NCBI RefSeq assembly: GCF_001854605.1
Contig: NZ_MKJU01000031.1
Location: 3,997 to 67,996 of the forward strand
Direction: 5' to 3'
Length of the DNA: 64,000 nt
Origin: Pseudoalteromonas amylolytica
GTDB taxonomy: Bacteria > Pseudomonadota > Gammaproteobacteria > Enterobacterales > Alteromonadaceae
Shown one piece after another: positions 26,074-33,741 of this stretch. The translations under genes and the position numbers were made by a program. Within the stretch, counting starts at the first letter, position 1. Each line of letters starts with the position of its first letter. The notes below the pieces were generated by a model. That model did not search any database. It saw only the letters and a list, made by a program, of their open reading frames with translations, and was not told where the DNA came from.

Positions 26074-26728
26074 GACACAAAAACCCAGTATTTTACTCAC
26101 GGGATTCGCCCCATTTGGCGGCGAGCACATCAACCCCTCTTGGCAGGCTGTCTCACAGCTTGAAGGAGAACATATTGGCGGTTTTATTGTTCATACCAAA
26201 GAGCTGCCATGTGAATTTGGTGCTTCTTTAAAAGAGCTGCATTTAGCAATCGATAAATACGCCCCGCAGTTAGTGCTGTGTATCGGTCAGGCTGGTGGCA
26301 GAGCTGAAATTTCGCTAGAGCGCGTGGCTATCAATGTCAATGACGCACGCATACCAGACAATGCAGACAAGCAACCCATAGACACCCCAGTTATTGCAGG
26401 TGGCCCTGCGGCATATTTCACTAACTTGCCTATCAAGCGCTTGCTACTAGCTTTACAACAAGCTGAAATCCCAGCAGCCATCTCGAATACAGCAGGGACT
26501 TATGTCTGTAATCATGTTATGTATGGCTTAATGCATTTGATAAATCAACATGATACCCATGTAAAAGGTGGGTTTATTCATATTCCATACCTCCCCTCAC
26601 AGGCTGTTAATCATCAAGGCTCAGCAAGTATGAGTTTAGAGACCGTGGTGAGTGCATTAAGAGTGATTATTACCTGTGCAATACAAGACAAACAAGACAT
26701 TAAAGTGGCAGCTGGAACAACGCACTAA
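26066..26728 (+). CDS. pcp: Pyroglutamyl-peptidase I
   Basis: About 220 residues, a cysteine peptidase of family C15 that removes N-terminal pyroglutamate. LLTGFAPFGGEHINPSWQ opens the fold, the catalytic Glu is in GRAEISLERVAIN, Cys in SNTAGTYVCNHVMYG and His in GGFIHIPYLPSQ. An ATG at 26051 is possible, but GGAG lies nine bases before ATG at 26066, which overlaps the DUF979 stop by 8 bp. Free pyroglutamate it releases would be the substrate of the 5-oxoprolinase genes upstream. Confidence 0.93.
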   Translation: MTRTQKPSILLTGFAPFGGEHINPSWQAVSQLEGEHIGGFIVHTKELPCEFGASLKELHLAIDKYAPQLVLCIGQAGGRAEISLERVAINVNDARIPDNADKQPIDTPVIAGGPAAYFTNLPIKRLLLALQQAEIPAAISNTAGTYVCNHVMYGLMHLINQHDTHVKGGFIHIPYLPSQAVNHQGSASMSLETVVSALRVIITCAIQDKQDIKVAAGTTH

Positions 26729-26735
26729 GCTAAAA

Positions 26736-26761
26736 TGCTCAGCTTTTAACAAAGCTGAGCA
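26736..26761. terminator. Hairpin between converging pcp and subtilase-like genes
   Basis: TGCTCAGCTTT-TAAC-AAAGCTGAGCA is a perfect 11-bp stem. It lies between two converging genes but lacks a long T-run on either side, so it may be a weak terminator or a 3'-end stabiliser. Confidence 0.6.
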
Positions 26762-26772
26762 GTAGATTGACA

Positions 26773-28344
26773 TTAATTGCTTACCTGAGTTTTGTAAACG
26801 TTAAATAAGTCATGTTGTAGTGGGTCAAGGATCTTCTTCTCATAGCCTACAAATGCCTCGATGAGCTGCTGTGCTGACATAGGCTGCTCAGCTCTTGTTT
26901 GAATATAATTAAGCGCTGAAACGGCAATTGGCGTTGAGAACGACGAACTATGGAAAACAGAATATATCGGCCCGGCTGTAAGCACCCCATACAACGTCAT
27001 TGGGAACGCTCGCGTGCGGTTTTTTATACCATTGTCTTTGTAACCACCTGTTGGAATATAGACATCACTACACATCCAAATATTGTAGTCATCAATACTG
27101 AGTTTTGAGTTGTCACTAACGCCCTCAACAGGCACTGACTCAATGCCTAGACTCTTCATTGAAGTTAACGGGTTTGCAACCCTCAGCCTTGGGCTAATAT
27201 CTGAGTCACAATCAATCGGAAAGTTCACATCATCCTCCGATAGTGAATGTGACGCTTTAGGTATACCCGCCTGAACGAGTAATGGCTGGCGTGTTTCATT
27301 CTGCTCAGTGATATATGTCATGGTTGCCAGCTTTTCAATGTAACGGTGCTCCAATGCCATCAATGAGCTCATCACCGACTCAGTCAGTACACTGCCACAT
27401 TTAGCGGCAACGGTCTCTTCTAGTACCTGCTTGGACACACCAAATGACGCATTGATAAAGCGTATCTTATGTTGTTTGACAGCCTCCTGTAGCCCTGCAA
27501 GTGCACTATCCTGCTTGCTGGTCATATTGTCCAGCTCTTGTTTTACTAAGTTCTCATCATCACTCGCAAGTGCATCACAAGCGCTTGAAGTCATCCAGTG
27601 CTTATCCTCTACTAACAACAATTGTGCTTTGGGGTTGTATTCAAACAAAAAAGCAGCAACATGTGCTCCATGCCCGTCTCCCAGTGAGAACGGCGCACCT
27701 TTTTCGTTGATCAGAGGCAAAAACTTAGAGGCAAAATCTGCTGATATCATTGAAAAGTTAATGGCCGATAAACTTTGCTCAGCACCGCTTACTTTCTCAA
27801 ACACGGTTTGCGCATCCTTCGGCACTTCAAATACTGGCCTGTATGGCACAAGGTTCAACTGGGCATCAAACGACATTAAATCAAGCACTCTATCGCGATA
27901 AGCTGATATAGCTTGTTTGGCCAGACCATAATCAATCACTAAGATACGCTGATTCTCATCAAATTTGTCAGCATTAAACGGCTTAGGCTCGAAAACAACC
28001 TCGACAAGATCACAACTATTTGGCAACCCATTACAAGTTGACTCTGTAACGATTTTAGAAACCTCTTCGACGATGTTCTTATCTTGTTCTAGCACGGGAT
28101 ACTTTGGAAATAGGATCCCTTGCTGTTCAACAAGACGGTCTGCCGAGGTTGGTGGAATAACATCGGGTTCGGGTTCTGGCTCAGGGTTGGGCTCAGGGTT
28201 GGGCTCAGGCGCTGGGGTCGGTTCATCTGGAGTAACGATATCCGGTTTGGAAGTATCATTATTTGTGGGGGCTACGGCATCATCACCACCACCACATCCA
28301 CATAAAGATGTCACAACCAGTGATGATAAAATCAGTCTTTTCAT
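26773..28344 (-). CDS. Subtilase-like (S8-type) lipoprotein
   Basis: 523 residues. A lipobox-like SLCGC (Cys17) follows a short signal, then a Pro/Glu linker of PEPNPEP-type repeats (about 41-62). The rest has a degenerate subtilisin pattern: ILVIDYG (Asp138), GDGHGAHVAAF (His225), FINASFG (297-302) and SSSFSTPIAVSA (Ser468), in the order and motif style of S8 peptidases. The oxyanion-hole AGN of subtilisins appears as QAGIP (358-362), so activity is uncertain. It should be anchored in a membrane facing the periplasm or outside. Its ATG overlaps the preceding stop (ATGA), the last of four exported-protein genes. Family membership is my motif reading, not a database result. Confidence 0.65.
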   Translation of the reverse strand: MKRLILSSLVVTSLCGCGGGDDAVAPTNNDTSKPDIVTPDEPTPAPEPNPEPNPEPEPEPDVIPPTSADRLVEQQGILFPKYPVLEQDKNIVEEVSKIVTESTCNGLPNSCDLVEVVFEPKPFNADKFDENQRILVIDYGLAKQAISAYRDRVLDLMSFDAQLNLVPYRPVFEVPKDAQTVFEKVSGAEQSLSAINFSMISADFASKFLPLINEKGAPFSLGDGHGAHVAAFLFEYNPKAQLLLVEDKHWMTSSACDALASDDENLVKQELDNMTSKQDSALAGLQEAVKQHKIRFINASFGVSKQVLEETVAAKCGSVLTESVMSSLMALEHRYIEKLATMTYITEQNETRQPLLVQAGIPKASHSLSEDDVNFPIDCDSDISPRLRVANPLTSMKSLGIESVPVEGVSDNSKLSIDDYNIWMCSDVYIPTGGYKDNGIKNRTRAFPMTLYGVLTAGPIYSVFHSSSFSTPIAVSALNYIQTRAEQPMSAQQLIEAFVGYEKKILDPLQHDLFNVYKTQVSN

Positions 28345-29108
28345 AATTGCTCCTTGACCAAATTTAAGCGAGTTTTTAACTCTTCCATTTTGTTATCCGG
28401 CAGTAAGAGTACTGTTTCGGAAAGCGATAGTCCAGTTGTAAATAAGTCGTGACTTTTCTTTGAATATCCTGAAAACGCAATGATCTCTTCAAAATTGCTC
28501 ATTAGCTCATCTTGTGTCAGAGAGTCAGTATACTTAAACATCAGATCGACATAGTCGTGTTCAATCCCCTTACTCCATTGCTCATTGTTAATTCGCTTAG
28601 ATAAACCTGAAATGGTACGCTCGATAGCATCACGTTGACCATTCTTTGATAGATAACCTAAGTAATCTATCGCCAATAGCCTCGCATGGGCCTGATTGCT
28701 GGCAAAAACCGACTCTGCAAGGCCAGCCTGAACTAAAATATCTTGCTGCAATTTGTGCATTTTTGAGTCTAGCGCCCACCGCTCAAATAACGCTGTTTTT
28801 CTCTGTGCCCGATCAGCGTACTGATTAAACTCGATGTAACTCGTAACATCCTTTTTCGCCGCATCCAAAACAGATGAGTCAAACGCGCTTGCATGGGTAT
28901 TACTATTTGATAATGCTTCCTTACTGTGAATGACAGCGAGGCTCGTTGTTTGTTCCGCGTTACTATGCTCACCACTGGCAGTAGTAGCATAATTTGTTGG
29001 TGTTTTTTTTGCTGCTGTATCTTCAGTCCCAATAAACTGTGTGGTCGCAATGATCGAACCTAGAATAACAAGTGAGACAGCCAACGCCACATGGTTTTTT
29101 TTAATCAT
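28341..29108 (-). CDS. Anchored or exported protein of unknown function (255 aa)
   Basis: I do not recognise this protein. Residues about 5-25 form a signal anchor (HVALAVSLVILGSIIATTQF), followed by a Thr/Ser-rich low-complexity stretch to about residue 65. A helical domain (about 70-255) contains regularly spaced helices with LLAIDYLGYLSKNGQRDAI and VDLMFKYTDSLTQDEL, which look like alpha-alpha repeat units. I chose ATG at 29108 because AGGAAC precedes it; an earlier in-frame start at 29153 would place 15 codons inside a terminator hairpin. It overlaps the subtilase-like gene by 4 bp, so the two are translationally coupled and may form a complex. A chaperone, inhibitor or scaffold role is conceivable but unsupported. 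Confidence 0.7.
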   Translation of the reverse strand: MIKKNHVALAVSLVILGSIIATTQFIGTEDTAAKKTPTNYATTASGEHSNAEQTTSLAVIHSKEALSNSNTHASAFDSSVLDAAKKDVTSYIEFNQYADRAQRKTALFERWALDSKMHKLQQDILVQAGLAESVFASNQAHARLLAIDYLGYLSKNGQRDAIERTISGLSKRINNEQWSKGIEHDYVDLMFKYTDSLTQDELMSNFEEIIAFSGYSKKSHDLFTTGLSLSETVLLLPDNKMEELKTRLNLVKEQL

Positions 29109-29120
29109 AATAGTTCCTAC

Positions 29121-29161
29121 AAAAAACCAACTGCGGATAGTTGTAATACCCACAGTTGGTT
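29121..29161 (-). terminator. Internal terminator/attenuator of the protease-Hint operon
   Basis: On the minus strand AACCAACTG (29161-29153) and CAGTTGGTT (29133-29125) form a stem followed by a run of six U. It lies between the Hint gene stop and the 255-aa gene, whose Shine-Dalgarno is about 10 bases beyond. It should reduce transcription of the last two genes relative to the first two. Confidence 0.75.
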
Positions 29162-29177
29162 TAGTTATTGCTGTGTA

Positions 29178-30071
29178 TTACTGTCTAACTTGGAATTTAG
29201 CCATTTCGCTCATTAGAATGTTCTGCCAGTAAAGGTCACCCATTACTAAACCATTCGCGATTACTAAGTGGCCTTGCTCATCATCTGAGTCTGTCAGTAA
29301 GTTATAAACAACTTGATCTTGTGCACCTTGCTCAATTGCAGTGATCACGTCGATAGAACCGTCTTCTTTTACCAACTTGTCACCAACACTCAGATTGCGT
29401 GCTACATCCATTTTACCTGATGCTAGTAGTACGCCATGCTCTTCAGATAAACCAATACGAATGCCCGACGCAGTGTTAACGATAACAAGTGGCTTTTCTT
29501 CAGGGCCTTTTGTTGTATCTGTAACTTGCTCTAGGTCAAATTGCACATCTGACATAGTCGCGGTATCTGCCATTGCCAATACATCGTACTGCTTTTCGTT
29601 ATCGAATAAGTCCTCGATGTTTACTTGACTAGTAACGCTAGTGCCAGATAAACGCGCAGATATTTTGGTACCAAGCTCAAAACAACCACAACGACATACA
29701 GCAATTAATTTTGAAGGGTCAAACTGGTTACATACCGGCGCAAAGTTGTTTTCTTTTGCATAGTAGTACTCAGTATCGTTGATACATCTTCCACGCGCGT
29801 AATCACGGTATTGGCGACATTCTTCTTGAGATAACTCAGTGCCGTTACAACGCGCCTTTAGCTGATCAACATATTTTTGATCCAAAAAGCGGTTCGTTTC
29901 TGTTGTACCTGTGCCGCCGCCACCTTCACAATCAATTGCCATTTCCCCCTCAGCCGCTAACATACATGGCTCAGGAAACTCAGGTACTGGCATGCGTGCC
30001 TCTGCACTGGTTGCCAACATGAATGCGACAGAGAAACTCAACAAAAGCGCTACATTTTTTAGAATATTCAT
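29178..30071 (-). CDS. Exported Cys-rich protein with C-terminal Hint domain
   Basis: 297 residues. It has a signal peptide (1-25, LLLSFSVAFMLATSAEA), then an N-terminal region of about 100 residues with eight Cys (36, 48, 75, 85, 96, 114, 126, 128), then a Hint-like domain from Cys130 to about 280. Hint features are CFELGTKISA (Cys130 at the acyl-shift position), SEEHGVLLASG (a block-B-like S-x-x-H with His212), ARNLSVGDKLV, and the closing HLVIANGLVMGD. No His-Asn plus Cys/Ser/Thr extein junction follows, so the pattern is hedgehog/BIL-like cleavage, not intein splicing. Only about 17 residues follow, so no C-terminal toxin is carried. SD AAGGAA precedes the ATG; it is 33 bp after the metalloprotease gene. 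Confidence 0.75.
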   Translation of the reverse strand: MNILKNVALLLSFSVAFMLATSAEARMPVPEFPEPCMLAAEGEMAIDCEGGGGTGTTETNRFLDQKYVDQLKARCNGTELSQEECRQYRDYARGRCINDTEYYYAKENNFAPVCNQFDPSKLIAVCRCGCFELGTKISARLSGTSVTSQVNIEDLFDNEKQYDVLAMADTATMSDVQFDLEQVTDTTKGPEEKPLVIVNTASGIRIGLSEEHGVLLASGKMDVARNLSVGDKLVKEDGSIDVITAIEQGAQDQVVYNLLTDSDDEQGHLVIANGLVMGDLYWQNILMSEMAKFQVRQ

Positions 30072-30104
30072 TGTTTTTCCTTAATTTTTATATGATTAAT
30101 TCTG

Positions 30105-31061
30105 TTATTCAACTAAACGAGGTTTGTACCAACACTTAGGACGGAATGCGTCATTTGCGTTAGGGACATCGAGTGTTTTTGAGATGCTTGCACAGTGATT
30201 GCGTGCAGATTCAAGCTCGGCGTAAATAGATTGACGGCCTAAAGCCGCATCTTTGCCTGGGATCAGGAAGCTATCGTCCTCGATTTTACACAATGCGCCT
30301 TCAACATACGTGTCTAAGCGGCACTGAGGTTGTGGATGGTTTTCGTACGTTTGAGAGACAACTGATCTATCTCTGTCATCAAAACTAACGTGTTGGCCAC
30401 GACCAGCTGCCAGTAGCTTTGCCAATGAAAGACCCGCCATAGATGTTCGATAGCAAAGGTTTTGCTCATAATAGCTACCATACGTGGCATCGCACTGTCT
30501 TTTCGCTGTTGGATGAACAGAGTATCGATATTGACTGTTGTCGTCATTACTCCAGATTTTCTTCGCGCAAGAATGAGAAGCAAAGTAGTCAGATTGCCCT
30601 TCACTTGACGCCCAACGCGTTCCTTTAAATGGAAAACCGCCTAAATGATGCCCCAATTCATGGCAAACAACTAACGCGAAGCCGTCAGCAGTAACTTCAG
30701 GTGCTCGTGCTAGACCACCAAACATTGATACGATCCAGTTATTACCTTGCTGCATTGCGTAAGCATTAACCGTATCGTCGTTCCAGTTTCTTTTCCAAAC
30801 TAGGTTTGCACCGTGGGAGTTTACAAGTGGCTCGTAGTAGATGTTCACTTCATCAATAATGCGGTTGAATTCCGCTTCACTAATGTTACCGCCACCTGCA
30901 TTATGCCTAAGATGTAAATTATTCTCAGGCATAAATATGTCAGCATGGTTTATTAACGATGCTTGCTCAAACCCACTTTCTCCTGAAGAGTGAGCCTGAA
31001 CACCTCCAGCAAAAACTGCTAACATCGACGCAGCTATCACTGTGATTTTTGCTTTAATCAT
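30105..31061 (-). CDS. Exported HExxH metalloprotease-like protein
   Basis: 318 residues with a signal peptide ending near residue 23 (MLAVFAGGVQA). The zinc motif is VVCHELGHHLGG (His134, Glu135, His138). EGQSDYFASHSC (154-165) supplies a plausible third ligand (Glu154 or Asp158) in gluzincin-like spacing. Eight Cys (133, 165, 190, 203, 247, 258, 290, 310), several in pairs, suggest disulfides outside the cytoplasm. The C-terminal third has HPQPQCRLDTYVEGALC. I cannot assign a named peptidase family. It is first in the four-gene operon, with SD AAGGAAAA. An 18-bp palindrome lies about 27 bp upstream. The Hint protein next door is an obvious candidate substrate or partner, but that is inference. 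Confidence 0.75.
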   Translation of the reverse strand: MIKAKITVIAASMLAVFAGGVQAHSSGESGFEQASLINHADIFMPENNLHLRHNAGGGNISEAEFNRIIDEVNIYYEPLVNSHGANLVWKRNWNDDTVNAYAMQQGNNWIVSMFGGLARAPEVTADGFALVVCHELGHHLGGFPFKGTRWASSEGQSDYFASHSCAKKIWSNDDNSQYRYSVHPTAKRQCDATYGSYYEQNLCYRTSMAGLSLAKLLAAGRGQHVSFDDRDRSVVSQTYENHPQPQCRLDTYVEGALCKIEDDSFLIPGKDAALGRQSIYAELESARNHCASISKTLDVPNANDAFRPKCWYKPRLVE

Positions 31062-31087
31062 TTTAAATTTTCCTTATTTAACTGATC

Positions 31088-31105
31088 GTACACATAACCG
31101 TGTAC
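31088..31105 (-). promoter_or_regulatory. Palindromic candidate operator upstream of the metalloprotease gene
   Basis: GTACAC-ATAACC-GTGTAC is a perfect 6-bp inverted repeat with a 6-bp spacer, 27 bp before the start of the four-gene operon. Form and place suit a dimeric repressor site, or a 5'-UTR hairpin. The regulator is unknown. Confidence 0.45.
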
Positions 31106-31705
31106 CCAATTAATTTAAGGAAAAACAGGAATAAAAAACACACAAAAACTGACTGATATTACTGCAATATTAGAGTTTTTATACTGGGAACGTTATATGA
31201 AATAATGAACAAAGCACCATGATAAATATCGAAAGTTTATAAGCTGTAAAAACAGTTAATTATGACGAAGCAGAAACCACTTGTTAAGAAAACAAAAACA
31301 AAGCAAACACAATGATAGTTTTTAGTATAATTTTTATTAATCAATCTAGTGAGTTTCACAGCTAAATATTATAAAAAAACTTTCATTTCATATTTATTAA
31401 TATTGCTAAATTTTAAAATCTATTACTGTTCAAAGGGATACTGCTCCCTCCCTGTCCGACACAGCCACACATGCCTAGTTTTTTTATTGTATGTTGCCAT
31501 TCTATTTGCCATGTTCATCAATTCTACGCTGTGACAAGCTAGTAGAGTTGTACAACTCACGTGAGACTATATCTATCGCTCAATACTACTTGAAATACTT
31601 TGCACCATTTAGGGGCGCTTCCTCCTAATTGAACTAAGCTAACACGTTTAATTTGAGCGTATTTCACTCAACATTCTTCTCGAAATGGATCGACAAGCCC
31701 ACCCC

Positions 31706-31751
31706 TGCACCAAATAAGTGCAAAAGCGCTATAAGTTGCACCAACCTTGCA
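31706..31751 (+). promoter_or_regulatory. Candidate NtrC site(s) and sigma-54-like promoter upstream of asnB
   Basis: TGCACCAAATAAGTGCA (31706-31722) matches the NtrC consensus TGCACCAAAATGGTGCA at 14 of 17 positions. Thirty-one bases on, TTGCAC-N5-TTGCA (31736-31751) resembles a -24/-12 element with one mismatch in the GG, and the same stretch can be read as a second, weaker NtrC site. It lies 240 bp before asnB, which makes nitrogen control plausible. Confidence 0.45.
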
Positions 31752-31990
31752 CAAAATTATTCCAAGAAAAACTATTTTTATATGTGACTTAGCGTGCCAA
31801 TTCTGATACATCTAAGGCTATCGCCGAGTTATGCAAAACACCCAAAGTTTGTCGCTTTGACGTGATTCAAACAAATGTTATGTCATTACTTGGCCCATCT
31901 ATAAAGTTATATCGTGCTTCTTATTTACTTTTGTGTATTAGAAGTGAGCGATAAACACCACAACAAATCAACACAGGAATGAGGTAATTT

Positions 31991-33664
31991 ATGTGTTCAA
32001 TTTTTGGCGTATTGGAGCTTAAATCCGATCCCACAGAGCTTCGCGCTCAAGCGATAGAAATGTCAAAACTGCTGCGCCACCGCGGCCCAGATTGGTCTGG
32101 AGTGTATTCATCTGATAAAGCCATCTTAGTCCATGAACGACTTGCAATTGTTGGTGTTTCAAGCGGTGCTCAGCCTTTGTATAACCCAGAAAAAACACAT
32201 ATTTTAGCGGTAAACGGCGAGATCTATAACCACAAAGAGCTGGCCAAGAACTTAGAGATTGAATTTGAATTTCAAACAGAATCTGACTGTGAAGTTATTT
32301 TGGCGCTTTACAAGCAAAAAGGGCCTGAGTTTTTAGATGACCTCAATGGCATTTTTGCTTTTTGTTTATACGACGAAGAAAAAGATGCCTATCTAATTGG
32401 CCGAGATCACATTGGTATTATTCCTTTGTATACTGGCCGAGACCAACATGGGAACTTCTATGTTGCGAGTGAAATGAAGGCTTTAACTCCGATTTGTACA
32501 CAAATCGAGGAGTTTCCTCCTGGTCACTACCTATATTCAACAGATGGTGAACTGCGCCCTTACTACAAACGTGACTGGCAACAGTTTGATACGGTGAAAG
32601 ATAACGATGCCAGCGCGACTGATGTCAAAAATGCACTTGAAGCTGCCGTTAAACGCCAACTGATGTGTGATGTACCATATGGTGTACTACTGTCAGGTGG
32701 TTTAGATTCGTCCGTGATATCTGCTATTACACAAAAGTTTGCAGCAAAACGTATCGAAGACAATGATGCCTCAGATGCTTGGTGGCCAAAACTGCACTCT
32801 TTCTCTATTGGCTTGGAAGGCTCACCTGATTTAGCGGCGGCCCAAAAAGTTGCCGATGCAATTGGTACGGTTCACCACCCTATTCACTTTACAGTACAGC
32901 AAGGCATTGATGCACTTAAAGAAGTTGTTTACCACCTCGAAACCTATGATGTAACAACCATTCGCGCATCAACGCCAATGTATCTAATGTCGCGTCAAAT
33001 TAAAGCGATGGGCATTAAAATGGTGCTCTCTGGTGAAGGTGCCGATGAGTTATTTGGCGGCTACTTATACTTCCATAAAGCGCCAAACGCACAAGAATTT
33101 CACGAAGAGCTCAACAGAAAAGTTTCCAAGCTACACATGTTTGATTGCCTACGCGCAAACAAGTCAATGGCGGCTTGGGGTGTAGAGGCGCGAGTGCCAT
33201 TTTTAGACAAGGAGTTTGTGGACGTTGCAATGCGAACCAACCCCGAATACAAAATGTGTAAAAATGGGCGAATCGAGAAACATATTTTACGCGAAGCGTT
33301 CGATGGCTATTTACCTGATGAAGTACTTTGGCGACAAAAAGAGCAATTCTCTGATGGCGTTGGTTACAGCTGGATCGATTCACTCAAAGCACATGTTGAA
33401 GAACAGGTTTCCGATCAAGATCTGGAAAATGCTAAATATCGCTTCCCTATAAATACACCTGACAGTAAAGAAGCCTATTTTTACCGCCTGATCTTTACAG
33501 AGCACTTCCCAAGTGATGCAGCTGCCCACTGTGTACCTCATGGCAAATCTGTGGCGTGTTCGACGCCCGAAGCGCTGGCTTGGGATGAGTCGTTCCAAAA
33601 CAATGCAGACCCTTCTGGTCGCGCGGCTAGCGTACACAACGAGGCTTATAAAGCAAAAGCTTAG
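31991..33664 (+). CDS. asnB: Asparagine synthetase B (glutamine-hydrolysing)
   Basis: A 557-residue class-B asparagine synthetase making asparagine from aspartate, glutamine and ATP. Met-Cys start (MCSIFG) exposes the Ntn nucleophile Cys; RHRGPDWSG and AVNGEIYNH complete the glutaminase domain. The synthetase domain has the pyrophosphate loop LLSGGLDSSV and LSGEGADELFGGY. Length is normal. GAGG precedes the ATG by about eight bases. It is monocistronic, with a terminator after the stop and possible NtrC control upstream. Confidence 0.96.
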   Translation: MCSIFGVLELKSDPTELRAQAIEMSKLLRHRGPDWSGVYSSDKAILVHERLAIVGVSSGAQPLYNPEKTHILAVNGEIYNHKELAKNLEIEFEFQTESDCEVILALYKQKGPEFLDDLNGIFAFCLYDEEKDAYLIGRDHIGIIPLYTGRDQHGNFYVASEMKALTPICTQIEEFPPGHYLYSTDGELRPYYKRDWQQFDTVKDNDASATDVKNALEAAVKRQLMCDVPYGVLLSGGLDSSVISAITQKFAAKRIEDNDASDAWWPKLHSFSIGLEGSPDLAAAQKVADAIGTVHHPIHFTVQQGIDALKEVVYHLETYDVTTIRASTPMYLMSRQIKAMGIKMVLSGEGADELFGGYLYFHKAPNAQEFHEELNRKVSKLHMFDCLRANKSMAAWGVEARVPFLDKEFVDVAMRTNPEYKMCKNGRIEKHILREAFDGYLPDEVLWRQKEQFSDGVGYSWIDSLKAHVEEQVSDQDLENAKYRFPINTPDSKEAYFYRLIFTEHFPSDAAAHCVPHGKSVACSTPEALAWDESFQNNADPSGRAASVHNEAYKAKA

Positions 33665-33680
33665 ACTATTAAATGATGAT

Positions 33681-33710
33681 AAAAAACCCAGCACCTGTGC
33701 TGGGCTTTTT
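33681..33710. terminator. Bidirectional terminator between asnB and pssA
   Basis: AAAAAACCCAGCAC-CT-GTGCTGGGCTTTTT, a strong GC-rich stem with A and T tracts on either side, serves both converging genes. Confidence 0.9.
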
Positions 33711-33741
33711 ATGTCGAAATGGTAGGTTAACTATCTATAAC

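Larger units (their letters stand above)
31062..31990. other. 929-bp intergenic region, AT-rich, with palindromes and candidate NtrC sites
   Basis: The region separates the protease-Hint operon from asnB. It contains GTACAC-N6-GTGTAC (31088-31105), the 14-bp palindrome GAGTTGTACAACTC (31545-31558) and NtrC-like sites near 31706-31751. A 61-codon ORF at 31349-31534 starts with GTG, lacks a good Shine-Dalgarno and is not supported. The length leaves room for an unrecognised small RNA, but no promoter-terminator pair was found. Confidence 0.6.

Noticed and set aside
27431-27901. 156-codon plus-strand ORF inside the subtilase-like gene
   Set aside because: Antisense shadow of a long gene with recognisable motifs; Ser/Cys-rich low-quality protein and no Shine-Dalgarno.
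28165-28225. Short tandem DNA repeat (ggctcagggttg units)
   Set aside because: It encodes the Pro/Glu/Asn spacer of the lipoprotein; an ordinary coding low-complexity linker, not a CRISPR or mobile repeat.
29178-30071. Intein interpretation of the Hint domain
   Set aside because: There is no His-Asn followed by Cys, Ser or Thr at the C-terminal end and no C-extein, so protein splicing is not supported; a cleavage-type Hint fits better.
31349-31534. 61-codon hydrophobic ORF in the 929-bp intergenic region
   Set aside because: It starts with GTG without a ribosome binding site, in AT-rich DNA where hydrophobic frames are common by chance.
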